Assembly (NCBI RefSeq): GCF_030247185.1
Contig: NC_080571.1
Location: 45,735,002-45,799,001, forward strand
Direction: 5' to 3'
DNA length: 64,000 nucleotides
From: Malaya genurostris
Taxonomy: Eukaryota; Arthropoda; Insecta; Diptera; Culicidae
In this document: positions 45,030-56,764 of the stretch, piece after piece
Numbering within the stretch: position 1 is the stretch's first letter
How the letters are laid out: every line of letters starts with the position of its first letter
Program-made: the position numbers and the translations under genes
The notes under the pieces: model-generated
What the model saw: only the letters and a program-made list of their open reading frames with translations
Told to the model about the DNA's origin: nothing
The model's database searches: none

Positions 45030-46000
45030 GAACTGATTTTTTTTTAAATTAAATTCTAGAACTGCATTCTAAAACTGATTTGAATACCTGAATTCTGAAC
45101 TTTTTCTCAGGTTTAGAATTTAATTTCAGACTTCGATTTCAGAATGTAGTTCCAGGTTACAGGTTCAGAATTGAAAACTATGACTCTAGAACTGAATCCT
45201 AGAACTGGATTCTGGAACTGGTTTCTTGACTAGATTTTAGAACTGAATTTAGTTCTTTCAGTTTCAGAGTTTTGGGTATGAAATTTACATCTAGATTTTT
45301 TTTTTGTTTCAATTATAGAGGTTTTAACATTAATGTCATTCGCCTCTTCGGGCCAGAAAAACTTTCTGACCCTATGTGCGGGGTTGGGAGTCGAACCCAG
45401 GCAGGCTGCGTGAAAGGCATCGACTTACCCATCACGCTATACCCGTTATATCTGAGCTCACCTGAATTTTGAAACTGACCTCTGAACAAACATTTAATTC
45501 CTGAATTCAGTTTCAGAAATTTAATCCTAAATTCAGTTTCAGAATTCATTTTCTTAATTTAAAACCTACAGGCTAGAACTACATTTGTAACATGGATTCA
45601 GAATTTTAGTTCTGGTGTAGGTAAAGAAGTGATACCAAAAATGATTCCACAGTTGTAAACATTAGAATGATTCCGCAATTCTGGATCTAGATTCTAGATC
45701 TGGAGTTTGGAATAAAATTCTAGATCTGAACCAGAATTTTAAAACTGACTTCAGAACCTGAATGTAATTTCTGATTCCAGTTTTTGAGTATATTATCCTT
45801 AATCAGATTAAGCATGCTGGAATTGAACTCAGGAACTTGAGTTCTAAAACAGGATTTTGGAACTGGAATCAGTGTTTTAAGTCAGGTTCGGAGTTCAAGT
45901 TCAGTGTTCAGTTCTAGAACTAAGTTTGAATCCTGAATTCTTGATCTGGATTCCGAACCTAAATTTAGCAACCGAATTCAGTTCCAGTCATACTTAAATA
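45030..46000. repeat. Degenerate repeat of AGAACTGAATTC-like units
   Basis: About 1 kb of loosely repeated text in which TCTAGAACTG, GAATTC, TTCAGTTCC and CCTGAATTC recur every 10-20 bases in both orientations. It is strongly decayed, and a SINE is inserted at 45296-45448. Confidence 0.7.
45296..45448 (-). mobile_element. tRNA-derived SINE
   Basis: On the minus strand from 45448 the sequence starts TAACGGGTATAGCG. It has an A box (TAGCGTGATGGG, 45439-45428) and a B box (GGTTCGACTCC, 45397-45387), then a short body (CAGAAAGTTTTTCTGGCCCG) and an A-rich tail with CAAAAAAAAA near 45305-45296. The order (Pol III promoter, body, A tail) is that of a tRNA-derived SINE. No clear target duplication was seen because the host repeat is degenerate. 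Confidence 0.85.
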
Positions 46001-46164
46001 TAGATGTTCGTTACAATTATGGAAGCAAAGCAGTATAAATTGAACAATTCAGACAAACCACCAACTAATATGAACGATTATTGATAGTCGGAGGTGTGAA
46101 ACAAGCATGTTTGTTTTGTTCGTATTTACGTCCTCCAGTTATGTCTCTGACATTACCCACTCGT

Positions 46165-48630
46165 CTAATTTTCATTTCAAGCCTCCAGGATTCATTATAA
46201 GCGTAACTTTGACCTTTACAGTTTCAAGATACAAATGCACCTGTGAGTTTCTCTCCGTATCAAAAAACTTGAAGTGTTCCTAAATTGTTTGAGAGGAAAA
46301 TTTCACGCAAAACAGCATTTTTTAATTGACATAAAATCTACTCAGAACAATCGCCAGTATACCGCAAAAATCCATTTCGTATCAGGGCAGCAACAGCAGC
46401 AATTCCCATCCCATCAGAAATCAGGAACGCAAACTCATTCCGTGGGGAGAATCTCGGTATTTCTCACCTCCCCACCCCCCCCAGCGGAGAAGAAACCAGT
46501 GGTAAATTGTGACCGCTTTTTGAAATGTTTTTCTGCAGTTTGTTTTATGTTTTTTTTCGCCATTGTCGCATTCACGTTCTCCAACAACAAGTCTTCCCGT
46601 GTGATGTGGTTTCCCCTTTGACACAATCTCGATCTCCCGTCGCAGTTCCCTGTTCCATGCTGCTCCATGCGCCAACAATTCACTGCAAGCCAGTTTACCA
46701 TTGAGTAAGTGGAAAGTACAACAATCAGAATGTGGAAAGCTTGTGCGAGTACAACAACAAAAAAACAACTTTTGTCGCTTGCACTTTTCCGACCATTTCC
46801 GTTTTTCAACTACCAACGGTTTGGGGGGAAGCGGAAGGCGAAGGGTTGGGCGCGAAATTTTTCCACTTTCGAAAGTTGTACGGTCTCCCGCGCTGCACTC
46901 CATCCCCCCTTCCGTCTTGGTGGAAGGGGGTTGGTGTAGGTGCACATCGTTTGTTCGCAGCCAGAGCGTAAACTTCATTTAACAACTTCACCAAGCAAAG
47001 CGGAATGTGGCAAATCTAAGACTTTTATGTAAAGCAAGACTAGAGTGAATAGTGGGCCGAGCCGAGTCGGGGGAAAACTGCTACCGCAGCTGCTGCTAAA
47101 ACAGTAGTCACTCGAGTGGAGTGAAAAGCTAAGGAGAATTAGGACTAAAAAAGGAACCAGGGGGAAGGAGGTGGACCGGCTCGAGAAAGTTTGCTCGAGC
47201 TCACTTTGCTGACTCGGAGTAAGAGTTCTTTTTAATTTAATTTAGCTTAAATAGTTTTCTACGATGCAAAAAGTAACTCGGAGAATTGCTGGTAATGTTC
47301 TGATGAAATCCAATCAGTTTGCGCTGGTGCACGGCACCTTAAACTATCTATTTCATATAGCCCCTACTCCTGTCACGGAAAATCTTCATTGAATTTTCCG
47401 GTGTTTCCCTCCATTAGCAAAACGAACAAACGAACCGACCGTCTCCTGACATCGCATCACATCCCCGCCAAGTCCCCGCAAAAAAAGCAAAGCTTCTGTC
47501 GCTCAATAATAAAACTATAATAAAATAATATGGTCTACGTGTCATCTCCCCGGAGCGCAATCCTCGCCCGCCCCAAGCTCCGACCACCCCCCCAAGGAAC
47601 AACACTTTTCAACCATCGTCACACTATCATCATTGTTGTCTGAGTTTTTTTTTTCTTCCCTTGATACTTGAAGCCCCAACATCCTCATGCTTCTTCTCCT
47701 CCTCCTCCTCCTCTGGGGTAGTTCGGAGCAACTTTTCAACAGCTTCTTCACACAACGAACGGAACGACGGCAAGTAGCATCCCGATCCGAGTCGAGCAGA
47801 AACGTGAAAAGTGATGTTGATGATACGGAGCTCACTTTTCGAGAGCAATTTTCTCATCCCACGCCTTTGCTACTACGACGGTGTACGCCACCACCGGAAA
47901 TTCCAACCAAGTCTTCGTGCGGGTGAAAACCGTGTTCATATTCTCAGCACATAACAACTCTTGTGGATCCTCTTCCGGGCTCCCCCGCTCCCGCTTCCCG
48001 TGAAACATCACAAATGGCTGTTGAAGGGAAGTTTCTTGAAAAACATTCACCGCATTCTCTACGGCAGCAGCCCACACACCCGCAAACCGGGCTCAACGAG
48101 CTCCCCGCTTGCATCAACTGTCACACCCACCAGAGCAGCAGGCTCTCAGGCCGAGAGTCCTGAGACATGCGGAGCCGACGAGAGGAGGAAGCCGGCTTCA
48201 GGCATTTCACAGCAAATTGAGCCCAAGTAGGGTGAATTCTACTTCACCAGTAGAGAGAGAGAGACAGACAGCATCTTTTCTTCAGGGTTTTGTCAGGCAG
48301 TGTTTCATCGAACTTTCGCACCAGAAAGTTATTTATGGAGAATGGAAAGCTTCAGCTACCGAAAGCGGTAGCTTATGTTGATTAGCGTTAGCGGAGCGGC
48401 AGCGGGATCAATCACTTATACACCAGCCACACGCACAAACACACACACTTGATGATGTCGAGAAGGTGAATTCGGAATGCTTGGCGAGAGTCATGGGTCA
48501 TGGATCGCTAAAGTGAAAATGGAATTCAATGCGAAGTTTTATTATAAACTTTATTGCTGCTGCAAATGAAACGAGGACCATTGAACTGTAGCCTGTGAAA
48601 CAAAAATCACAAGGAAAATCAAAGGAACGT
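46165..48630. other. Unique GC-richer stretch, possible intronic or regulatory DNA
   Basis: No array or transposon protein was recognised. CTC triplets lie near 47695-47712 and GA runs near 48252-48265, with poly-T/A tracts and many overlapping short frames on both strands. The longest frame (46978-46421 minus, 185 codons) has no domain I recognise and overlaps four other frames. Confidence 0.4.
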
Positions 48631-48639
48631 TCAAAACAC

Positions 48640-51035
48640 TTTTATTAAATGAAGCAAGAGTAACTATTAAACTAGTGAATAAGTGGAAACTAGTAAAAAC
48701 AGTAAACTAGTAAACCAGCCAGAACAAGTCAAAACGAATGAAAACTAGTAAAAACTAGTGAAAAGCTGTCAAAACTATTCAAAGCTAATCAAAACAAGCG
48801 AAAAATAGTCAAAACTAATGAGCTAGTGAATTAGTGAAAACTAGTTAACTAGAGAAAACTAGTGAAGTAGTCAACTAGTGAAAACCAGAAAAACGCTAGT
48901 GAAAACTGAAATAAACTAGTGAAAACTAGTGACAACTAGTGAACTAGTGAAAACTAGTGGAAACTAATAAAAACAGTGAACTAGTAAACTAGCCAGCACA
49001 AGTCAAAACGAATGAAAACTAGTGAAAATTAGTAAAAACTAGAGAAAAGTTGTGAAAACTAGTGAACTAGTGAATACTATTGAATTAGTGGAAACTAGTG
49101 AACTAGTGAAAACTAGTGAACAAGTGAAAACTAGTGAACTAGTGAAAATTAGTGAACTAGTGAAAACTAGTGAACTAGTGAAAACTAGTGAACTAGTGAA
49201 AACTAGTGAACTAGTGAAAACTAGTGAACTAGTGAAAACTAGTGAACTAGTGAAAACTAGTGAACTAGTGAAAACTAGTGAACTAGTGAAAACTAGTGAA
49301 CTAGTGAAAACTAGTGAACTAGTGAAAACTAGTGAACTAGTGAAAATTAGTGAACTAGTGAAAACTAGTGAACTAGTGAAAACTAGTGAGCTAGTGAAAA
49401 CTAGTGAACTAGTTAATACTAGTGAACTAGTGAAAGCTAGTGAACTAGTGAAAACTAGTGAACTAGTGAAAGCTAGTGAACTAGTGAAAACTAGTGAAAT
49501 AGTGGAAAACAAGTGAACTAGTGAAAGCTAGTGAAATAGTGAAAACTAGCGAACTAGTGAAAACTAGCGAACTAGTGAAAACTAGCGAACTAGTGAAAAC
49601 TAGCGAACTAGTGAAAACTAGCGAACTAGTGAAAACTAGCGAACTAGTGAAATCTAGTGAACTAGTGAAAACTAGTGAACTAGTGAAAACTAGTGAACTA
49701 GTAAAAACTAGTGAACTAGTGAAAACTAGTGAACTAGTGAAAACTAGTGAAAACTAGTGAAGTAGTGAACTAGTGAAAACTAGTGAAATAATGAAAAATA
49801 GTGAACTAGCGAAAACTAATGAACTAGTGAAAACTAGTGAACTAGTGAAAACTAGTGAACTAGTGAAAACTAGTGAACTAGTGAAAACTAGTGAACTAGT
49901 GAAAACTAGTGAACTAGTGAAAACTAGTGAACTAGTGAAAACTAGTGAACTAGTGAACTAGTGAAAACTAGTGAACTAGTGAAAAATAGTGAACTAGTGA
50001 AAAATAGTGAACTAGTGAAAACTAGTGAACTAGTGCAAACTAGTGAACTAGTAAAAATTAGTGAACTAGTGAAAACTAGTAAACTAGCGAAAATTATTGA
50101 AGTAGTGAACTAGTGAAAACTAGAAAAACGCTAGTGACAACTTAAATAATCTAGTGAAAACTAGAATAAACTAGTGAAAACTAGAATAAACTAGTGAAAA
50201 CTAGTGACAACTAGTGAACTAGTAAAAACTAGTGAAAACAAGTGGAAACTAATTAAAACAGTAAACTAGTAAACTAGCCAGCACAAGTCAAAACGAATGA
50301 AAACTAAAGAAAATTAGTAAAAACTTGAGAAAAGTTGTGAAAACTAGTATAAACTGGTCAAACTAGTAGAAAACTAACAAACTAGTAAAAACTGGAGAAA
50401 GCTAGAGAAAACTAGTGGAAGCTAGTAAAACCAAGTAAAAACTACCTAGAATACGTCAAAACTAGTGAAAATTACTCAAAACGAATGAAAACTAGTAAAA
50501 ACTACTGAAAAGTTGTCAAAACTATTGAGCTAATAAATACTAGTGATCTGGTGAATACTGTTGAACTAGTGATAACTGGTTAAAACTAGAGAAAGCTAGT
50601 GAAAACTATAAAAAACTAGTAAAAGCTAGTGAAAACTGGGGAACACTAGAAAAAAATTAGTGCAAATTGGAATAAACAAGTGAAAACTTGTGACAACAAG
50701 TAAACTAGTGAAAACTAGTGGACTAGTGAAAATGAGTGAACTAGTGAAAACTAGTGAACTAGTGAAAACTAGTGAAAACTAGCGAACTAGTGAAAACTAG
50801 TGAACTAGTGAAAACTAGTGAACTAGTGAAAACTAGTGAACTAGTGAAAACTAGTGAACTAGTGAAAACTAGTGAACTAGTGAAAACTAGTGAACTAGTG
50901 AAAACTAGTGAACTAGTGAAAACTAGTGAACTAGTGAAAACTAGTGAACTAGTGAAAACTAGTGAAAACTAATGAACTAGTGAAAACTAGTGAACTAGTG
51001 AAAACTAGCGAACTAGTGAAAACGAGTAAACTGGT
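48640..51035. repeat. 18-bp satellite, unit ACTAGTGAACTAGTGAAA
   Basis: About 2.4 kb. The unit is a dimer of ACTAGTGA and ACTAGTGAAA, each starting with the palindrome ACTAGT. Uniform blocks lie at about 49105-49480, 49805-49960 and 50770-50960, with decayed text at 48640-49040 and 50090-50700. A local sub-block at about 49548-49645 carries the variant ACTAGCGA in six successive units. Open frames on both strands (KTSELV, FTSSLV) are artefacts of the 18-bp period. Confidence 0.97.
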
Positions 51036-52683
51036 GAACTAGCGAGTTAGTAAATACAAATAGAAATAAGGACCAATAAACAAGTAAAGCCGTAAACAAG
51101 AACCAAGTAGACAAGTTTCAACAAGTAGAAAAAACAATTTAAAAGAAGTGAGAACAAGTAGGTAAGTTGAAACGAGTAGACCAGTTAAACAAGTAAATAA
51201 TGTAAAATATGCAAATGAAAACAAGCAGACAGTTATAGCTAGTAGACAAGTAAACGAGAAAACAAGTAAACAAATAAACAAATAATCAAGTGCACGGTAT
51301 ATTAAATGAACAATTAAACGAATGAACACATGAATAAGTATCCCTCTCATAAAAAAGAATTGAGTGTACAAGTTAAAACAAGTAGAACAGTTATACAAGT
51401 TAAAACAAGTAGACAAGTTGAAAAAGTAGACGAGTTAAAACAAGCAAACAAGTTAATCTAGTACCATCTAGCGAACTAGTGAAAACTAACTAACTAGTGA
51501 AAACTGATTAACTAGCGAAAACTAGTGAACTAGTTAGAACTAGTAAGCTATCGAAGACTAGTTGAATAGCAAAAAGTATGAACAAATAAACAAGTAGTCA
51601 GATAAGCATGTAGACAACTTATAACAAGTAGATAAGATAAAAAAAAGTTTGAACGAGAAGTGGAGTTGAAAGAAGTTAGAACAAATAAACAAGTTAAAAC
51701 AAGTTGACCAGTTAAACAAGGAGATGGGTTGAAACAAGTAGTTAGGTGAACATGTAAATAAATGAACAAACATACAAGTGAAAATAAGCAGACAAGTTAT
51801 AATAAGTAGACAAGTAAACCAGTAAACGAGAAAACAAGTAAACAAATAAACAAGTAAACAATTGAACAAGTGATAAAATATACAAAAGAAAAAATTAGCA
51901 ATTGAATAAATGAACGAGTTAAAAAGTATCCGTCCCATACAAAAGACTTGAGCGTACAAGTTAAAACTAGTAGAACAGTTTAAACAATTAGACATGTTAA
52001 AACAAGTAGACATATTAAAACAAGTAGACAAATTAAAACAATCAGACAAGTTGAAAAAAGTAGACAAGTTAAAACAAGCAAACAAGTTAAAACATGTACA
52101 ATCTAATGAACTAGTGAAAACTAATTTACTAGTGAAAACTAGTAAGCCAGCGAAAACTAGTGAACTAGTTAAAACTATTAAATATCGAAAACTAGTAAAA
52201 TAGCAAAAGGTATAAACAAATAAACAAGTAGTCATATAATCAAGTAGACAAGTTAGAACAAGTAGACAAGATAAAAGTAGTTGGAACAAGTAGTGGAGTT
52301 ACAAGAAGTTAGAACAAATAGACAAGTTGAACAAGGAGATGGGTTAAAAAAAGTAGTTGGGTAAACATGTAAATAAATAGACAAATATACTAGTGAAAAC
52401 AAACAGACAAATTATAATAAGCAAACAAGTAACCCAGTAAACGAGCAAACAAGTACACAAAAGAACAAATAAACAATTGAACAAGTGAACGAGTTAATAA
52501 GTATCCCCCGCATACAAAAGACTTGAGCGTACAAATTAAAACTAGTAGAACAGTTCAAACAATTAGACAAGCGAAAACATGAACTCAAGTTATAACCGAT
52601 AGACAAGTTAAAATAAACAAAAAGGGTTAAAACAAACAAGTTCAGACAAGCAGACAAGTGGACGAGATAAAATAAGTCGACAA
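51036..52683. repeat. Degenerate ACAAGTAGACAAGTTAAA-type satellite
   Basis: Text dominated by ACAAGTAGACAAGTT and AAAACAAGTAG. A larger unit recurs at least twice: the block CGTACAAGTTAAAACTAGTAG with upstream ATCC...CATA...AAAGACTTGAG appears near 51340-51370, 51930-51970 and 52500-52540, spacing about 570-590 bp. It continues the ACTAGT array without a sharp boundary. Confidence 0.85.
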
Positions 52684-53000
52684 TTCTTCGTTTTGTTTTA
52701 ACTTGTCTACTTGTTTTAATTTGTCTACATATTTAACTTGTCTACTTTTTTCAATTTCATTTTCTTGAGTTAAGTTTAGTTGTTTTAATTTGTCTAATTG
52801 TTGAAATTCTTCGTTTTGTTTTAACTTGTCTACTTGTTTTAATTTGTCTACATTTTAAACTTGTCTACTTTTTTCAATTTCATTTCCTTGAGTTAAGTTT
52901 AGTTGTTTTAATTTGTCTAATTGTTGAAATTCTTCGTTTTGTTCAAACTTGTCTACTTGTTTAATTTTTTCAACATTCTTAACTTGTCTACTTTTGTACT
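52684..53000. repeat. Inverted continuation of the satellite, about 122-bp unit
   Basis: From 52684 the repeat suddenly reads in the opposite sense (TTTTAACTTGTCTACTTG). It is arranged as a unit of about 122 bp seen at 52684, 52808 and 52929, each starting TTCTTCGTTTTGTT. The strand switch at about 52683 makes the junction an inverted repeat. Confidence 0.9.
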
Positions 53001-53749
53001 GAGGGCAAATTTATTGCCCTTGATTTATAAAAATTATATTTTGGTAGATATGTGACTATTTTTATCGGAATCTTGAAATTTTTCAAATACCATTAAACTA
53101 TAAGCTGTAACATCCTAATTTCGTAATTAGTTTTATATAACAAATAAATATGTGACTTTTTTAAATTCAACATTTTTTAATTTCTGAAAAATGGAAACGT
53201 GTGCAAAATTTCTTTTAAATCGAAAAATAAGATAGTTTACAATACAATGTTATATCGAAAGTAAATCGTAATGAATAAAGGTAAAAATGAGCGGCGAATG
53301 AAAAGTAAAGAGTGAAACGTTGAGAGTAAAAATTAAAGTGTACAGAGTACGATTAAAATGTAACGTTTGAAATGAAAAGAGAAAACAGTAACAGAGTAAA
53401 TAGTAGTAAGAAGTAGAGAGTAAAACGTGAAAAGTGTGAAATGAAGCGTAAAAAGTAGCGAGTAAACAGTAAAGAGTGAAAATTGACGAAAAAGGAGTTA
53501 AAAGTGAAAAATAAATTATAAAAATGAAAGAACGAAAAGTAAATCCTAAAGATTAAAATTTAAAGAGTACAGAGTAAAAAAAAACAAAGATTACAGAGTA
53601 AACAATAAAAAGTAAAGAGTAAAAGGTAAAGAGTATAGAATGAAGAACAAAGAGTACAGAGTTGAGAGTAAGCAGTAACGAATATATTAATAAAGAGTAA
53701 GGAATAAGAAGTAAAAATTAAAATAAAAAAAGTAAAGAATAAGTAAAGA
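53001..53749. repeat. AT-rich spacer then degenerate AAAGAGTA repeats
   Basis: The part at 53001-53280 is AT-rich without pattern. From about 53290 to 53749, GTAAAAAGTAAAGAG-like text of increasing regularity leads into the next array. Confidence 0.75.
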
Positions 53750-54425
53750 GTAAAGAATAAAGAGTAAAAAGTAAAGAGTAAAAAGTAAAGAGTAAAGAGT
53801 AAAGAGTAAAGAGTAAAGAGTAAAGAGTAAAGAGTAAAGAGTAAAGAGTAAAGAGTAAAGAGTAAAGAGTAAAGAGTAAAGAGTAAAGAGTAAAGAGTAA
53901 AGAGTAAAGAGTAAAGAGTAAAGAGTAAAGAGTAAAGAGTAAAGAGTAAAGAGTAAAGAGTAAAGAGTAAAGAGTAAAGAGTAAAGAGTAAAGAGTAAAG
54001 AGTAAAGAGTAAAGAGTAAAGAGTAAAGAGTAAAGAGTAAAGAGTAAAGAGTAAAGAGTAAAGAGTAAAGAGTAAAGAGTAAAGAGTAAAGAGTAAAGAG
54101 TAAAGAGTAAAGAGTAAAGAGTAAAGAGTAAAGAGTAAAGAGTAAAGAGTAAAGAGTAAAGAGTAAAGAGTAAAGAGTAAAGAGTAAAGAGTAAAGAGTA
54201 AAGAGTAAAGAGTAAAGAGTAAAGAGTAAAGAGTAAAGAGTAAAGAGTAAAGAGTAAAGAGTAAAGAGTAAAGAGTAAAGAGTAAAGAGTAAAGAGTAAA
54301 GAGTAAAGAGTAAAGAGTAAAGAGTAAAGAGTAAAGAGTAAAGAGTAAAGAGTAAAGAGTAAAGAGTAAAGAGTAAAGAGTAAAGAGTAAAGAGTAAAGA
54401 ATAAAGAGCAAAGAGTAAAGAGTAA
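53750..54425. repeat. Heptamer array, unit GAGTAAA, about 670 bp
   Basis: About 95 nearly perfect GAGTAAA units. The unit differs by one base from the AAAAAGT array (AAAGTAA phase) at 44157-44944, 9 kb away. Open minus-strand frames (LLFTLYS) are repeat artefacts. Confidence 0.98.
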
Positions 54426-54439
54426 AAAGTAGAGTGAAG

Positions 54440-56760
54440 ATTCGGTAAAGCAACCTCCACAGAAAGGGCCTAGAATCTACAGAAAAACTATTCAAGTTAT
54501 GAAAATTATATATTGAATGATTCAATTACAATTTCCATGGTACGCTGCATCAAAGCTATTTGTTTCGCAATGGCAGAACTTTTTTTCCCCCATCGCAGTG
54601 GAATCGAACAAACTGGATAAGCTTCCGGGATTTCGCAGTCGCTTTGGTAGTGAAAATTATATTTATTCCCGTGATTCGCCCGATCAAATGTCGAGAGCTC
54701 AACACATCTGCCGGCCGCCTCCGCACTCTCCGATGCAATTTGCATGATTTATTTGTACAATTTAAAATCACTTCACTCATTGTTGTTCACTCGTCGTTCG
54801 TCGCTTCAGTTCTGTGAAAACCAGAAACCCCGTATCCTTTAGGTAGGGGGTTTGTGCCGCAGCACTCCCCCGGTTCAGCGTTGTAAATAAATAAAAACGT
54901 GAATATAATAAATCAATTTCCTCCCAACGGAGTGAGAATAGCTCTATGAGTGGGGACTCACTTCTAGTTTTTGTTTGGTGTTCAAATTTGTGATGATGAT
55001 CATGAAAACAGAACACATTTTTTCAGTGTTACAATGATTTGGTTATTACTTTAATCGTTTTTAATTCGTAACGAGCTCAATAAAAAAAAGGTGGATTTTT
55101 TTTCTCAACTTGTACTCATCAATTCGGACCAGCTACAATTGTCAGTTTGTCAGTGTCGGTTGACGTAGAGAAATACAACAACAACCACAACAACAAAAAA
55201 CTGCGATTGCACTGGGTGGTGCATTTTCCAGTCGCATAAAATGAACAGTTTCAGTTTGTCTACGGCTCTATCGCACAAAATCATTGGACAATGATAAATG
55301 GTCACGGCTAGCATTCGAACATGTGCATAAAAATGTCGAATTCTCTGTTCGACTAGGAAGTGATGCATTTGGACCATGCTGTATGCTGTTGGGTAGAATC
55401 CTGTTGGGAAAATGGAAATTCAGAGTGCATCGAGCGTTCCGTTTTTTGAAGGCGACCACTTTCTGTTTGCATTGTTTTTCACTAATGGTAAAAACCGTCA
55501 CGAAAATAAAATAAACAAATATCATTCAGCAGAGACAAACAAAAAAAAAATACCCGTGGAAACCAGCAAGTGAACAAAACGGCTCTAGTCAATCTGGTCA
55601 TTCGTGTATTCTGTCAGTGGCACCGGCGACGAGTAAGGATCACGGATACACGGAGGACTCTAGAAATACATCGGCATCAATGCCATTCGGTTGGTGCCAG
55701 GATTGTAGTGATTCAATTAGAAGTCCAACTCCGTCCCATACTTCGGGCACCGGGACTGACTGGGGTCTAATCAAGCCCACATCAGCAATCACTTACCCGG
55801 CAAACAAACGAAAGCAACACTCAATTCACGTATCGGGCGATGTAACTTATCCTGGGCCACATGGAAACCGAACGATCCAAACCACATTCTCACCGCCACA
55901 CCGGAAGACCGGAACGAAGAACGAAGGGAAGCCGGGTAAAGTTAGTCTCTCGGATTCCGGCTTCCTGGTTCTGCTTGTACGAGAGCGAGAGAGAGCTGCT
56001 TGCCCTCAGTCGGTAGGTAACTTAATCTTCTAACCAATTTCAAAGTCACTTAAAATATTAACATCTTCATTCGAGCACTCCCGTGGGGGTGGTGGGCAAA
56101 GAGGCACTCTAGTACACCTTTTCCCCTACTTTCCCCGGAAGGACCCAAGAACGGAAACCATTTCGACGATTCAAAACCCCATCCCATTCAATTTGCCTAT
56201 GAGCCAAACCTGCTCCTGACTACCTGGTAGAGAATCGTATTTTCCTACCAACACAATTCGGAAGACGACCATCTAGCAGGCAGTACAGTACAGCACATGG
56301 ACATTCTTCGGATTATTATGATGGGAAACGACGGCCGTCTGCTGGGAATAAAGGTTTTCTATTACGGTTGAGACAGGAACGACTTGTAGCTACACCATAT
56401 ACGGTGGGTGGTGTTTGGTGTTGCCCGGGGTTCGAATAGTAAGAGATTAACGACGTAATTGGCACAGGCGGTATCCTGAGGTCTGAGACTATCGTGCATC
56501 GAAAGGCAAGTAAGACACGACTCCGGCGGAGAGATGAATGTTCATAATGAAGTGTTTCTTGGAACGGATTAGTAGCGAGAATGGTTCACAACGCTAGCGA
56601 TGAGGTAAATCTAGGGGTTGAACGATGTTGGTATAGAATTATAATGAAAGACAATAAAATATAGCACCAATTGAGTTCCGCAGACAATACCAGAGGTTGA
56701 ATGGAGAAGCGTGGTACTTTGAAGAGGATAGCCACAAATAACCACGCGCTTGCCGCAACT
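54440..56760. other. Unique GC-richer stretch, possible intronic or regulatory DNA
   Basis: No repeats or transposon proteins were recognised. ACAACAACCACAACAACAAA lies near 55178-55198. Overlapping frames (for example 55617-56033) have no recognisable domain or splice context. Confidence 0.4.
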
Positions 56761-56764
56761 GACG

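Larger units (their letters stand above)
43369..46160. mobile_element. Region E, bounded by inverted ends of about 65 bp
   Basis: The left end reads GGGTGGTTACTGTCAGAGAC, then ATAACTGAATGACATGAATACG. The right end (46092-46160) in reverse complement reads GTGGGTAATGTCAGAGACAT, then AACTGGAGGACGTAAATACG. The arms are about 80 percent alike by eye. Between them lie the 7-bp array, a SINE and a GAATTC-type degenerate repeat. This is either one element that gathered arrays and insertions, or two facing solo ends of the same family. Confidence 0.6.

Noticed and set aside
46421..46978. 185-codon minus-strand frame as a gene
   Set aside because: Overlaps several other frames in GC-richer DNA and shows no family motif; the initiation context and surroundings do not support it.
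49039..49516. Overlapping KTSELV and FTSSLV frames on opposite strands
   Set aside because: Artefacts of the 18-bp ACTAGTGAACTAGTGAAA unit.
53560..54525. 321-codon and 257-codon minus-strand frames
   Set aside because: Artefacts of the GAGTAAA array; two overlapping frames are open at once.
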